DNA of 64,000 nt from Collimonas sp. PA-H2 (GTDB lineage: Bacteria; Pseudomonadota; Gammaproteobacteria; Burkholderiales; Burkholderiaceae_D). The translations under genes and the position numbers were made by a program. The stretch is from assembly GCF_002564105.1 (NCBI RefSeq), contig NZ_PDBX01000001.1, forward strand, positions 4,526,001 through 4,590,000, in the 5' to 3' direction. Position 1 is the stretch's first letter. Each line of letters opens with the position of its first letter. Of this stretch, positions 46,621-55,511 are shown piece by piece. The notes below the pieces were generated by a model. It saw only the letters and a list, made by a program, of their open reading frames with translations. It did not search any database and had not been told where the DNA came from.

Positions 46621-46938
46621 ACGACGGGCGCCATCACTGGGCTGGTCGACCGGCTGGAGAAGGCCGGCTTCGTCCGGCGCGAAGCCGACCCGACCGACCG
46701 CCGCAAGGTGCGCGTCGTGGCCTGCGAAGAGCGTGTGCGTCAGATGGCTATCTACTATGAGCGGCTGGCTCAGCGTACCGAAGCCGTATGGGCGCAGTTC
46801 AATGAAGAGCAGTTGCGCACGGTGCTGGAATTCGCGCACCGTTCCAGCGAGGTATCGATGGAGGAGGTGGCGCACATCCGCAGCTTGCCGATCTTGAAGG
46901 CGATCGACTCAGCAAGCAAGCTTAAACCGAAGGATTGA
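46612..46938 (+). pseudogene. MarR family regulator, 5'-truncated
   Basis: About 108 residues of a MarR winged-helix protein: LTTGAITGLVDRLEKAGFVRREADPTDRRKVRVVA is the recognition helix and wing. The N-terminal dimerisation helices and first half of the helix-turn-helix are absent, and no start codon with a ribosome site fits. It abuts the truncated FAD-monooxygenase on the opposite strand; one deletion seems to have removed both 5' ends and the shared promoter. Confidence 0.7.
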
Positions 46939-47040
46939 TTCGGAGGCGTGTCAGCGAGGGCGTATAAGCCTATGCGCACCAGGAAACGTCATCGTTGCAG
47001 TGGGGCACAATCCTATTCAATATAGTGAGTAGGAGATTGG

Positions 47041-47472
47041 AGTGATCGACGTCGCATTATTCGACGCTGGCGTCTTCGTGACCAGGTCTCCTTGAGGGAG
47101 ATCATCAGGCGCTTGGGGATCTCCGGAAGCTCCGTCAGACGCTATCTACGCTCAGAAGTCATAGAGCCGGCTTATCGGGATCGACGCACTCCCAGTGCTC
47201 TTGATCAGTGCGCCTTCAAACTTTCAACTTGGCTTAATACCGAAGCGACCAAATCTCGAAAGCAACGCCGTAGCTTGAAACAGATCCATGCTGATCTATG
47301 TGAGCTAGGCTTTGAGGGGTCTTACGACCGGGTTGCCGCCTTTGCGCGACAGTGGCTACTGGATCAACAAGATAGGGGCAAGTCGGCAAGTAAAGGCACA
47401 GTAATAGAAAAGACACCCTTGGGAATTGAGGTGGAATTGTCTTCGTCAATTGTCAGTTTCGCTATTGGATAG
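47041..47472 (+). pseudogene. IS21-type IstA transposase fragment
   Basis: About 125 residues with the N-terminal HTH of IstA (SLREIIRRLGISGSSVRRYLRS) and RRSLKQIHADLCELGFEGSYDRVAAFARQW. The DDE catalytic part and IstB are absent, and no proper start codon is apparent (TTG 47092 is possible). A further trace of the same element is at 49185-49305. Confidence 0.7.
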
Positions 47473-47488
47473 CGGATTGTCGCTTCTT

Positions 47489-47932
47489 TCAATGGGGTTT
47501 TAATGCAAGAATAGCTGCAGCACGTTTTTCGACGTGTTCAGCATTTTCCTCTCGTCCGGTTTGACGGTATACCATGGCCAGCTGGCTGAGTGTATTGGCG
47601 ATGTCCTGGTGATCTTGACCAAGTATGCTCTCCTTTATCGCCAGCGTACGCTTGAGAAATGACTCTGCCAGCGCGTATTGTTTTTGGGCGGAATATAGCC
47701 ACGCAAGATTACTCATTATTCCTGCGACGTCCAGAGGTAGTGAGGTGGCTGTTCCCTGGATAATCTGGAGAGCTGCCTTCTCTGCAACGACGGCTGCAGC
47801 AAATTTCCCTTGCTGGCTCAGTGCCACGGCTTCGTTATTCAAAGTTCCCCAGTTATCTTCTTGTGCATATGCCAGCGGACTTCCGCCAAATGCCAGCAGA
47901 AGCAACAGCAATGATTTCGTCAGTATTTTCAT
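47489..47932 (-). CDS. Exported TPR protein
   Basis: 147 residues: a signal peptide (KILTKSLLLLLLAFGGSPLAYAQ) followed by three tetratricopeptide repeats (NNEAVALSQQGKFAAAVVAEKAALQI, SNLAWLYSAQKQYALAESFLKRTLAIKE, LSQLAMVYRQTGREENAEHVEKRA). Kinesin-light-chain-like TPR_12 pattern. ATG 47932 is chosen because it starts the signal peptide. Probably a periplasmic scaffold; partners unknown. Confidence 0.75.
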   Translation of the reverse strand: MKILTKSLLLLLLAFGGSPLAYAQEDNWGTLNNEAVALSQQGKFAAAVVAEKAALQIIQGTATSLPLDVAGIMSNLAWLYSAQKQYALAESFLKRTLAIKESILGQDHQDIANTLSQLAMVYRQTGREENAEHVEKRAAAILALKPH

Positions 47933-48210
47933 GAGTTTTTCAGTCCCTTCTATATCCATTCATTCCAAGCGGGTCATATCTTTGATCGTCCCGCCGAGAT
48001 TAATTTTGAAGCCCAGAAATAGCTGACTTGTACCGGACTACCGTAAGTCGGCCTCGTATAGTTCATTAAAAATAATCGAGGTACTACAGAAGCGACAGAT
48101 GATTGTCGGTCTGCGGCTTGACCAGATTCCTGTAGCGTAGACGCACTTGTCGTCTTCGATGTTTTCATAACAGCTGTAGTTTCTTGAGTCATTGCTTGAT
48201 AAAAGGAAGC

Positions 48211-48465
48211 TCAAACCATACGCTTGCAACGTCCAAACGGATCATGGCTGTGAAGGATAGGGGGATCGTTGCTTGCATTTGCTGCAGCATTTTCAGCTAA
48301 GATTTCCTTTATCGTCGTCACAGAAACGCCATACCTGTTGGCCAACATCCGTATAGGTGCAATGCTGCCGGCATTTATCAGCGCCATATGTTCGGCTTTT
48401 AACGCAGCATGGCTCCATGTTCCGTCTTGATCCTTGGCTGTGCCGGATTTTTTTGCAATTGGCAT
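48211..48465 (-). CDS. Small helix-turn-helix-like protein
   Basis: 84 residues. The centre, APIRMLANRYGVSVTTIKEILAEN, reads like a helix-turn-helix with recognition helix SVTTIKEIL. The flanks are polar and low in conservation signals. No recognised family. A 48-residue open frame (48479-48625, minus) lies just upstream and may be co-transcribed. Confidence 0.4.
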   Translation of the reverse strand: MPIAKKSGTAKDQDGTWSHAALKAEHMALINAGSIAPIRMLANRYGVSVTTIKEILAENAAANASNDPPILHSHDPFGRCKRMV

Positions 48466-48695
48466 ATCGGATAGATTTCTATGTCACACTTTTACGTTCC
48501 ATGGCGCTGGCGAGCAGATCTGCTATCAGTGTTTCCTCTGCATGCAGCGGAAGGGCAGTAAACAACGAACCAACCATTAAAATTTCTGCTGGAAAATTCA
48601 CAAAAAACATTGCGTCCCATCTCATTTTTATTACAACATCGCAATGCACTTAACTTCGCACATGCGAAGAAGTCACAACGACAATCAATAACTGC

Positions 48696-49050
48696 TCAGG
48701 CTTTATGAATGGCAATCAGCCAAGCTGCATATTCCAAGGTCGATTTGTAACCCGACATGCTGGGATGTGTGTGATTGGCTGCGGTAGTTAATTGGTCTTT
48801 TAACGCCAGCAAATATTTTTTCGGATTGTCGGAATTTTTCTTGGCGGTGTCGTAAATATCTTAGACGATGTGATGAGTCGCGATTTTGACGTTTTGACCG
48901 TAGAGCGACAAAGCTGCCAGCGTTTCAATTTTCTTGAAATATTTATTGTCCAAATAATTTTCTAACTTGGCCCCCAATTGCCTACTCCAGAAAACATAAC
49001 TGCCATTGATATAATTTAAGAGAATATTAGGGATAGATAGACTGCCTGTC
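48696..49050 (-). pseudogene. Decayed relative of the 94-residue protein of 61274-61558
   Basis: Reading the minus strand gives KKIETLAALSLYGQNVKIATHHIV, a TAA stop, then DIYDTAKKNSDNPKKYLLALKDQL and THPSMSGYKSTLEYAAWLIAIHKA before the natural stop. This matches the intact protein at 61274-61558 (LAALTLYGMN, LLAFKNRL, THPSLPAYKKVIDYAASLIVIE). One in-frame stop interrupts it, and a second stop lies upstream near 49053. The N-terminal extension here (YINGSYVFWSRQLGAKLENYL) suggests the ancestor was longer than 94 residues. Confidence 0.7.
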
Positions 49051-49184
49051 TATTCGCTTGCATGGCATTTCACAAGAGTTTTCAAATTCATCATTAATAG
49101 AAAATGATTTGCGCTTTTTTGCGCACAATCTGCGCATGAACATAAATGGTGATCTCCTGAGATAGGAGTCACGCGATCAAGGCA

Positions 49185-49305
49185 CTGGTTGACGTCACCA
49201 GAGTTATGCGTTCGCCTTCGTGACCAAGCCTCATTATGCGTTGTGCTTTGAGGGATCGTACGACTGGGTTGCTGCCTTTGCGCAGCAGTCGCGAGGTGTT
49301 TTCCC
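49185..49305 (+). pseudogene. IS21-type trace
   Basis: Short stretch reading CFEGSYDWVAAFAQQSR, matching GFEGSYDRVAAFARQW of the fragment at 47041-47472, and preceded by similar DNA around GCGTTCGCCTTCGTGACCA. Too short to be a gene. Confidence 0.5.
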
Positions 49306-49499
49306 GTGTACCCGCAAATAGGTAGCAGCCCAGCTGACGGAGCTTAGAATGACTGGCGTGACATTGGCAGCGATTGCGCCTTCGTTGCTAGGGTAGGTCT
49401 GGCAAGATAAAGTCACGACACTGAACAACTGAATTTGATCACACGACAGCACACGTCAAACCGGAGAATGTCAGATCAGATCGTGGCTATTACAGTTTT

Positions 49500-50231
49500 T
49501 TACACCCTCTTGGTATAAGGTTCCCCAGTAGGATCCGAGTCGAAGACACGTTTTCCCGATTCATGTTCAGTAGGACGTGTCCGCTCGCGTTTTTCGATGA
49601 CCAGCATGCTATCGTAAAAATGTAGTGAATGCATATGTCGAGTTTGCTCATTGACCGCGAAACTTTCCGCATCTTTTGAATGCCATGCATTGAGCTGGTC
49701 GATTAAATCTTTTGACATTTCTATGAAAGTATCCCGCTTGCGGTAGCCACCGCCATGGCTGGCCCAGTAGCTGGTATGCAGATCTTCACATACATATACG
49801 CCGCCATCTTTGAGATGTGGAAACAACACGTCAAAGGACTTTATTTGCTGATGCATGAAATGCCCGCCATCGTCGATAATAATGTCGAGTGGAGGTAATT
49901 GCGAGACAAGCTGGCTCAGGAAATTGTCGTCGCCTTGGTCGCCAATATAGATAGATACACCAGCTTCCTCCAATTGCTTGCATCGCACATCGATGTCGAC
50001 TCCATGTACATGAATCTGCGAACCAAAATAGTGTCGCCACATTTGCAGGGACCCACCGTGATAGCAGCCAATTTCGAGGAGATGAAGCGGCTTCCCTTTG
50101 AAACGCTGGAAATGCCATTCGTACGCTTCGAAATAATGCTGCCACTTCCGCATGTAGCGTCCTTGATTGCCGTGGAAATATTCGGCCAATTCATTGTTTT
50201 CAGTAGGAATTTTAGGTTCTCCAGTCTTCAA
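49500..50231 (-). CDS. Class I SAM-dependent methyltransferase
   Basis: 243 residues, Rossmann methyltransferase of the Methyltransf_24 / macrocin-O-methyltransferase group. Motif I is LHLLEIGCYHGGSLQMW, the acidic post-I residue lies in HGVDIDVRC, and IIIDDGGHFMHQQIKSFDVLFPHLKDGGVYVCEDLHTSYW gives the DDG metal/substrate region. Such enzymes commonly modify sugars of surface polysaccharides or glycosylated metabolites. It is next to a family 2 glycosyltransferase on the same strand. Confidence 0.88.
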   Translation of the reverse strand: MKTGEPKIPTENNELAEYFHGNQGRYMRKWQHYFEAYEWHFQRFKGKPLHLLEIGCYHGGSLQMWRHYFGSQIHVHGVDIDVRCKQLEEAGVSIYIGDQGDDNFLSQLVSQLPPLDIIIDDGGHFMHQQIKSFDVLFPHLKDGGVYVCEDLHTSYWASHGGGYRKRDTFIEMSKDLIDQLNAWHSKDAESFAVNEQTRHMHSLHFYDSMLVIEKRERTRPTEHESGKRVFDSDPTGEPYTKRV

Positions 50232-50372
50232 AAATATAGGTTATTGCTGTTTACTTAATGTGTGTTTTCTTGGAGCCAGTTTAAATTATTTTTCACGATT
50301 TCTGATTTTGGCGTTTCGAAGAAAATCAAATCGGAAATGATCAAAATATTTTGAACGAGCGGTGCAGGTGCG

Positions 50373-51344
50373 TCACTTTAGCTCTTGATAAAACAAACGG
50401 TCTAGAGCAGCTATATCCTTGACATCCAGATAATTGGCACGAGTCCATTCGGCACGCCGTTGGTTCAGCAATGATACTAGGCAAGTCTTAGTTTCTTCAA
50501 CGTCCAATCCCCAGCGCTGGTCAACTTCGCGTAACGCAACCGCTGCGGCTCGATGTAATGCACTCAATGACTCAAAGTCGAGTGGAGTATCGAATTTTAA
50601 CTTGTACAGCGGCATCAGATGACGTATATCATGCCCGCTAAGCTGAGGGAAGAAGGCGGGCAACATGCGCGCGTACAGCCGTTCTTTTCCTCGATATAGG
50701 AGATCCGTATTCAGATTGAATGAAGTCATGCCGCCATGAATACGGTATGAGGTCAATACACTAGGTAAATTGGCAAACCGTGCTCCCAGCAGCAGACAAT
50801 CAAACCAAAAACCCAGGTCGTCTGTTATATAAAGGTTAGGGTCGTATCTGAGGGCATGTTTTTGGACGAAAGCGCGGCGAAACATGGCACTGGGATTGGC
50901 AAGATATGCATTGCCGCTGACGAAGCGTGCTTTGATACGCCCATCATCAAGCGGGAAATTACTGCATCCTTCTTCGAGCCCAAAATGCCGGATCTGACTG
51001 CCGACAACCATGATGTCATGATGTTCGTCAAGAAACCTTGTTTGCTGGAGCATGCGTTCCGGGGCCGCAAGATCGTCGTGATCCAGGCGCGCGATATACT
51101 CACCGCGGGCTAAGTCGAAAGCGCGATTGACATTGATTATGCGGCCCTGATTATTTTCATGACGATGAATTTTGACTCGCTTATCTCCAACGGCTCGGAC
51201 TAAATCAAGCGTGTTATCGGTACTTGCATCATCTAGTATCAATACTTCGAAATCGACATCTTGCTGCGTGAGTATTGAATTTAAGGTCGCCTGAATGTGA
51301 AGATGAGCATTGAATGTCGGTATGACTACTGATACTTTCGGCAT
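50373..51344 (-). CDS. Family 2 glycosyltransferase
   Basis: 323 residues, GT-A fold. N-terminal VSVVIPTFNAHLHIQATLNSILTQQDVDFEVLILDDASTDNT with the nucleotide-binding Asp, then YIARLDHDDLAAPERM carrying the DxD (DHDD) motif. The C-terminal part is helical (LRYDPNLYITDDLGFWFDCLL). Cytosolic enzyme transferring a sugar from a nucleotide donor, probably to a cell-surface glycan. The methyltransferase gene lies 141 nt downstream. No other polysaccharide genes are present here, so the pair looks like an isolated remnant or minor modification module. Confidence 0.9.
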   Translation of the reverse strand: MPKVSVVIPTFNAHLHIQATLNSILTQQDVDFEVLILDDASTDNTLDLVRAVGDKRVKIHRHENNQGRIINVNRAFDLARGEYIARLDHDDLAAPERMLQQTRFLDEHHDIMVVGSQIRHFGLEEGCSNFPLDDGRIKARFVSGNAYLANPSAMFRRAFVQKHALRYDPNLYITDDLGFWFDCLLLGARFANLPSVLTSYRIHGGMTSFNLNTDLLYRGKERLYARMLPAFFPQLSGHDIRHLMPLYKLKFDTPLDFESLSALHRAAAVALREVDQRWGLDVEETKTCLVSLLNQRRAEWTRANYLDVKDIAALDRLFYQELK

Positions 51345-51456
51345 AGATTTTTTCCTGTTGGACCCTGTGATTTTAAAAAAACGAGTCGATTACAAATCAA
51401 TCCTTAATAAGTCGTTGAAAAAGACAAAAACATCTTCGAAATTTGTCGACGCTGAA

Positions 51457-52080
51457 TCAATATTTATCGTTTGCTAACCCGCACCATATCTGGATATGGT
51501 TACGCCTCACAAGAGTCAGCACCACGTCTTGCTTGGCGATCGGGATCGAGGTTTCCAGCACTTCTTTCAGGATCGGACGGCGTTCCAGCTTGCCAAGTCG
51601 CAAATCGCGCACCAGGATCTTGATGATGTCGCGATGGCCAGGGTAGCGTACGGTCTTGTAATCCAGGTTCTGGATCCGGCCTTGCCAGCTTTTGCGCAGG
51701 GTGCCTAGGCCGCATTGCGGTACGCAGGCGGTGGTCGAATCCTGGGCAAACGATTTGACGAAACAGGTGCTCTCGACATCTTCGGTCAGGTCGAAGTAGT
51801 GCGAGTGGGCGGCTTTGGCCGCTGTCGCGATGACCGGGGTCAGGAAGTGAGGGCAGGCCGGCAAGGTGACGTCATGGCCGCTAATCAGCTTGGTCACGGT
51901 AGGGGCGTGCGAAATATCCGCCAGGATCGTGGTGATGTTAGGAAAGCCCGCTTGTTTCGCGTATTCCAGGCGCTGTGGATCGCGGTCGGCCACGGTCAGG
52001 ATATAGTCGCGGCTGCGCGACAGGTTGAGGATAGCGTCGCCGATGTTGCCGGCGCCAATGAGAATCAATTTAATAGACAT
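51457..52080 (-). pseudogene. Saccharopine dehydrogenase family protein, internally deleted
   Basis: The N-terminal NAD(P)-binding domain is good (KLILIGAGNIGDAILNLSRSRDYILTVADRDP). At CVPQCGLG the sequence jumps to LRKSWQGRIQNLDYKTVRYPGHRDIIKILVRDL, skipping the ~100-residue catalytic section expected in relatives between PQCGLAPG and DYKTVRYPGH. The C-terminus then continues for about 60 residues. The frame stays open across the deletion, so a shortened protein may be made, but it cannot be a functional dehydrogenase. Confidence 0.75.
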
Positions 52081-53016
52081 GTAGCTACAGATTTTATGGG
52101 TTTAGCGGCGAACCTCATCCATCGCGCCCTGCGCATGGTCCATGATATTTTCATTAGCAGGAAGTCGGTGTTACTAACATGTTGATTCCATCGACGCGAT
52201 CATCAATGCCATTGATCGTTTGCGTTCAATCCATGCCGCGCACTGACGAAGTAAATGATCCTAAAGGGCAAGATGCCGCCAGTCCATTGCTTTGAGTACG
52301 CTTTTACAATGCTTATGAATTTCATTATTGTTTGGTAATCCTCTGTATTTTTCAGTACACATTTGGCGGATCTTGCCACCTTTCTGAAATGGAAGGCACG
52401 CGTTTGCCATGGAGGATTCAACTCTGAATTTTGCCAATCTTTTCCTGTTTTCCCGCATGGAATGCAGTCTCGAATGCTGATCTGTTTGCGTCTGCAGAAA
52501 GAACAGATGGGATTTGGTACGACGATGGGTGATCTCAAAACAACGAATGATTACGTCTTCATGATGTTTTCGAAAATAGACACTTTGCCGAGTACTTTTT
52601 TATTTCGATGTGGGAATATTGCTCAAGTTAGTACTCGTTAAGAATTCAATGTGCAGGGAATTTTGCATCACCGTTATTCTGGAGCGGCGGCTACTTCATG
52701 AGAGTGCCGCTGCTTATCCTCAAAAGGGAAACATCATGGCTCACACCAAATTCAGCTTGACTTACCTCGCTCCTCGCGCATCTTCATCCGAAGACTTAGC
52801 GCACCGCGCATTCCACTTCCTCTTTCACGATTTCCGGCACAGGTAGCGATAACGCTGCAGCCATCCAGTTAGCGGACTGTCGGTCCGTTATCTTCTGCAT
52901 CATCTGTCGAGTCCTTGCGACAGGTGATACAGATTCCTGCGCCTGGTCAATTTGCATCGCTCATCGCCATGCAAGGCTACGGCATTTTTATCTGTCCCAT
53001 TCAAGAGGGTCGTTAC
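52081..53016. other. Leader region of the sedolisin gene
   Basis: About 940 bp without a large gene. 52258-52345 is closely similar to 61589-61680 (CCATTGCTTTG ... TTTACAATGCTTAT). TTACGTCTTCATGATG at 52551-52566 recurs at 62897-62912 and, with one change, at 61762-61777. A 36-codon frame lies at 52736-52846. Two hairpins follow: GCGGAC-TGTCG-GTCCGT near 52873-52890 and CTGTCG-AGTCCTT-GCGACAG near 52905-52924. Confidence 0.55.
52736..52846 (+). CDS. Possible 36-residue leader peptide
   Basis: ATG at 52736 with AAGGGA 7 nt upstream. The peptide begins MAHTKFSLTYLAP and ends in a His/Phe/Arg-rich stretch (AHRAFHFLFHDFRHR). It is followed by two potential hairpins and then by the sedolisin start 170 nt downstream. 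It could be a small protein or a leader whose translation controls the peptidase gene. Coding status unproven. Confidence 0.35.
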   Translation: MAHTKFSLTYLAPRASSSEDLAHRAFHFLFHDFRHR

Positions 53017-54879
53017 ATGAAATCGAAAAAAATAAGCAATGATGTTTTGGTTGCCCGGGTTTCGGCATTATCGTTGGCATTGTCCCTGGCATTTTCATCC
53101 GTATCCGCCCATGCTGCAATAACGGATAACAGTGTTTGGGTGCCAACCAAGACGCAAGCATTCTTGAAGTACGTGCAAGCGAAACAACGGAGCTTGGCGA
53201 CTGATGTCAATCAGAAGACGCCGTCAGAAGCAGCGGTGGAATTGGTGCAAGGCGAGCCGGTGCATGTGACGGTAAGCTTGAATTTACGTAATGAAGCCAA
53301 GCTCGACCAGTTTTTGCAAGAATTGCATACGCCTGGAAGCGCTTCATATGGAAAAGTTCTGACGCCGGCACAATTTTCCGAAAAATTCGCACCGACAGAA
53401 CAAGATGTAGATAAGGTGGTGAAGCACTTAAGCAAGTCCGGTTTCGTCAATATCACGGTCTCGCCAAATCGCCAGCTAGTGTCTGCAGACGGCACAGCTG
53501 CAACAGTTCAGAAAGGCTTTCGCACTTCGCTGAAACGCTTTCAGCATCAGGGCCGCAGCGTGTTTGCGAATACGGACGTAGTACAAGTACCGGCGGCACT
53601 GGGTAGTATTATCGGGTCTGTGCTAGGGCTGCAAAATGTCGCCATCGCGCACACATTAAGTTCTCAAATCCCTACAACGGAAACAAGCCTGGCGTCGCAG
53701 GGCAAAGCTGCGGCTGTGCCAAATGCTACGCCGGTAAAAGCTTCGCCAAATGCGGCAGCTATTGCCGCTGTGTATAACGGAGGAAACACGCCAACTGCAT
53801 CGACGACGGCCGTTGCCATTATCGCGGTGGGAAATCTGGCGCCAACCCTCAACGACTTAACCCAATTTACAACGAGCAACGGCTTTGCAGCCGTGAATAC
53901 GAAGGTGGTGCAGACCGGTCCAGTGGGCAGTAGCTACGCCGCTGTCAATGGTCAAGACGAGTGGAGTCTGGATAGTCAAGCAATCATCGGAGCTTCTGGC
54001 GGCGCCGTAAAACAAATGACATTTTATGTGTCGCCTGACTTCGGTACTGATAATCTGATTGCTGCCTTTAACCAGGCGGTAATCGATGGCGTGGCCAAGG
54101 TCATTAACGTTTCAATTGGCGGTTGTGAATCGTCGATATTCAACGCCACCGGTTTTGCCGCATCAGACAATGTATTCAGGCAGGCGGTTGCGCAAGGCCA
54201 GACTTTTTCTATCGCGGCAGGAGATGCAGGTGCCTACAATTGCCAATTCAGTCCTGTTTCTGGATCGGCAGGGGTTGTGACGAGCCCAGGGAGCTACGAT
54301 GTCAGCTGGCCGGCAAGTTCACCCTATGTGATTGCGGTTGGCGGCACGGCTGTGTACACCAATGCCGGCGTATACAGTAGTGAAACCGTTTGGAATGATG
54401 GACTGAGTACGATTGGTTCATATTCAGGCGGCTATGATTTTAATCGACGTTTATGGGCAACCGGTGGCGGTTTCAGCAAATACGAGCCTGCACCCGCCTG
54501 GCAGGGCTTAACTGGAAAAGCCAATCGAGGCCTGCCTGACATCGCGTTTGATGCCGCTGGCATTAATATTGTCTACAACAATCAGATCACCGGCCTTCGC
54601 GGCACTAGTGTAGCTGCGCCAATTTTCGCTGGCATATGGGCACGCCTGCAATCGGCTAACGCCAACGGATTGGGTTTTCCAGCCGCAAGTTTCTACAAGT
54701 ACTTTCCGTTGGCAGCTAACTCAGCTTTGTTGCACGACGTTATCTCGGGCACAAACGGCACTACCAATGCAAATGGTTACAAAGCAGCTCAAGGGTGGGA
54801 TGCAACTACCGGTTTCGGTAGCCTGAACATTTCCAATCTCAATACTTTTGTTAAGAACACTTTGGATTTTGCGCGTTAA
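53017..54879 (+). CDS. Secreted sedolisin (S53) serine-carboxyl peptidase
   Basis: 620 residues: Sec signal peptide (about 1-33, LALSLAFSSVSAHA), an activation pro-domain (about 45-215, typical LNLRNEAKLDQFLQELHTPGSASYGKVLTPAQFSEKFAP) and the subtilisin-like catalytic domain. Candidate triad: E315 and D319 (DEWSLDSQ, spaced four apart as in sedolisin) and S531 (LRGTSVAAP), with D403 (AAGDAG) for the oxyanion hole. The C-terminal GWDATTGFGSLN is the calcium-site region. ATG 53017 starts the signal peptide. Active at acidic pH in characterised relatives. Secreted protein digestion would supply the peptide transporter encoded at 29-36 kb, though the loci are far apart. Confidence 0.95.
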   Translation: MKSKKISNDVLVARVSALSLALSLAFSSVSAHAAITDNSVWVPTKTQAFLKYVQAKQRSLATDVNQKTPSEAAVELVQGEPVHVTVSLNLRNEAKLDQFLQELHTPGSASYGKVLTPAQFSEKFAPTEQDVDKVVKHLSKSGFVNITVSPNRQLVSADGTAATVQKGFRTSLKRFQHQGRSVFANTDVVQVPAALGSIIGSVLGLQNVAIAHTLSSQIPTTETSLASQGKAAAVPNATPVKASPNAAAIAAVYNGGNTPTASTTAVAIIAVGNLAPTLNDLTQFTTSNGFAAVNTKVVQTGPVGSSYAAVNGQDEWSLDSQAIIGASGGAVKQMTFYVSPDFGTDNLIAAFNQAVIDGVAKVINVSIGGCESSIFNATGFAASDNVFRQAVAQGQTFSIAAGDAGAYNCQFSPVSGSAGVVTSPGSYDVSWPASSPYVIAVGGTAVYTNAGVYSSETVWNDGLSTIGSYSGGYDFNRRLWATGGGFSKYEPAPAWQGLTGKANRGLPDIAFDAAGINIVYNNQITGLRGTSVAAPIFAGIWARLQSANANGLGFPAASFYKYFPLAANSALLHDVISGTNGTTNANGYKAAQGWDATTGFGSLNISNLNTFVKNTLDFAR

Positions 54880-55511
54880 TCATTCGGCGTGATCGTAGTG
54901 AGTTTGTTTGAAATCGGCCTTCGGATCATCCGGTCCGAAGGCTGGCTGCCTGCGTAGTGGGCGAGTGTTCGCTATGATTAATCTATGATTAATTATAGGA
55001 ATTGAGGGAATGGCGAAATCGGTCACCGAAGAAAAGTCGATAGCTGTCTCGTCCCTTCTGACTCGTTCTTCTCTCAGGTACGTAAGCTCATGCACCTGAC
55101 TTGTGATGGCGGCGATTGCTGAAAAGCGAACGATGCCGCTTTCCTCTCCTGGCGTCAAACATCATTGGCGTTGCAAGTCCTTGGACCCCGGCGATTCTGA
55201 TCCTGTGGCCGTCACCCCGCTGCGCCGGTGAATGGCGCACTTGCCTGGTCAAGCTGCATCGTGCGAGTCATAGCGTCACTCCCGAGTGATGAAAACCCAT
55301 TTTTTAGCCGCACTAACAATTATCCTGTAGGCAAAGATAAGGTAAGAATTGCGCCTGTTCATTTGGGAGCTACTTCCAGGGAAGTCCAGCTATCGTGCAA
55401 ATCCCGCAGGGAAATGTAACAATCGGCATTGAATAGTCGATAGAATAAGAATGATGCATATTTGGCTGCCGATGATTGTAAAAAACGCGTGAAATATCTT
55501 GGATCACTGAA
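54880..55511. other. Intergenic region after sedolisin
   Basis: About 630 bp. A hairpin GCCTTCGG/CCGAAGGC (54917-54942) probably ends the sedolisin transcript, although no T-run follows. From about 55385 to 55511 the sequence matches 59287-59413 upstream of the second regulator copy (CCAGCTATCGTGCAAAT, GTAACAATC, TTGAATAG, GATGCATATTTG), so it belongs to the duplicated module and likely contains its promoter. Confidence 0.6.
54917..54942 (+). terminator. Stem-loop after the sedolisin gene
   Basis: GCCTTCGG, 10-nt loop, CCGAAGGC. No T-tract downstream. Placed 38 nt after the stop codon. Confidence 0.55.

Larger units (their letters stand above)
48466..49499. other. Degraded region with remnants
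   Basis: About 1 kb without an intact gene. It contains a 48-residue minus-strand frame at 48479-48625 (hydrophobic, ILMVGSLFTALPLHAEE, coding status doubtful), a decayed relative of the 94-residue protein at 48696-49050, and a trace of an IS21 element at 49185-49305. AT-rich. Confidence 0.6.

Noticed and set aside
47974..48192. 72-residue Ser/Thr-rich minus-strand frame
   Set aside because: No ribosome site, no domain and no similarity to neighbouring repeats; could be real but cannot be supported.
52203..52538. 111-residue minus-strand frame, partly similar to a frame at 61524-61733
   Set aside because: The similarity is better explained by the repeated leader DNA at 52258-52345 and 61589-61680; the frames differ outside it and lack ribosome sites.
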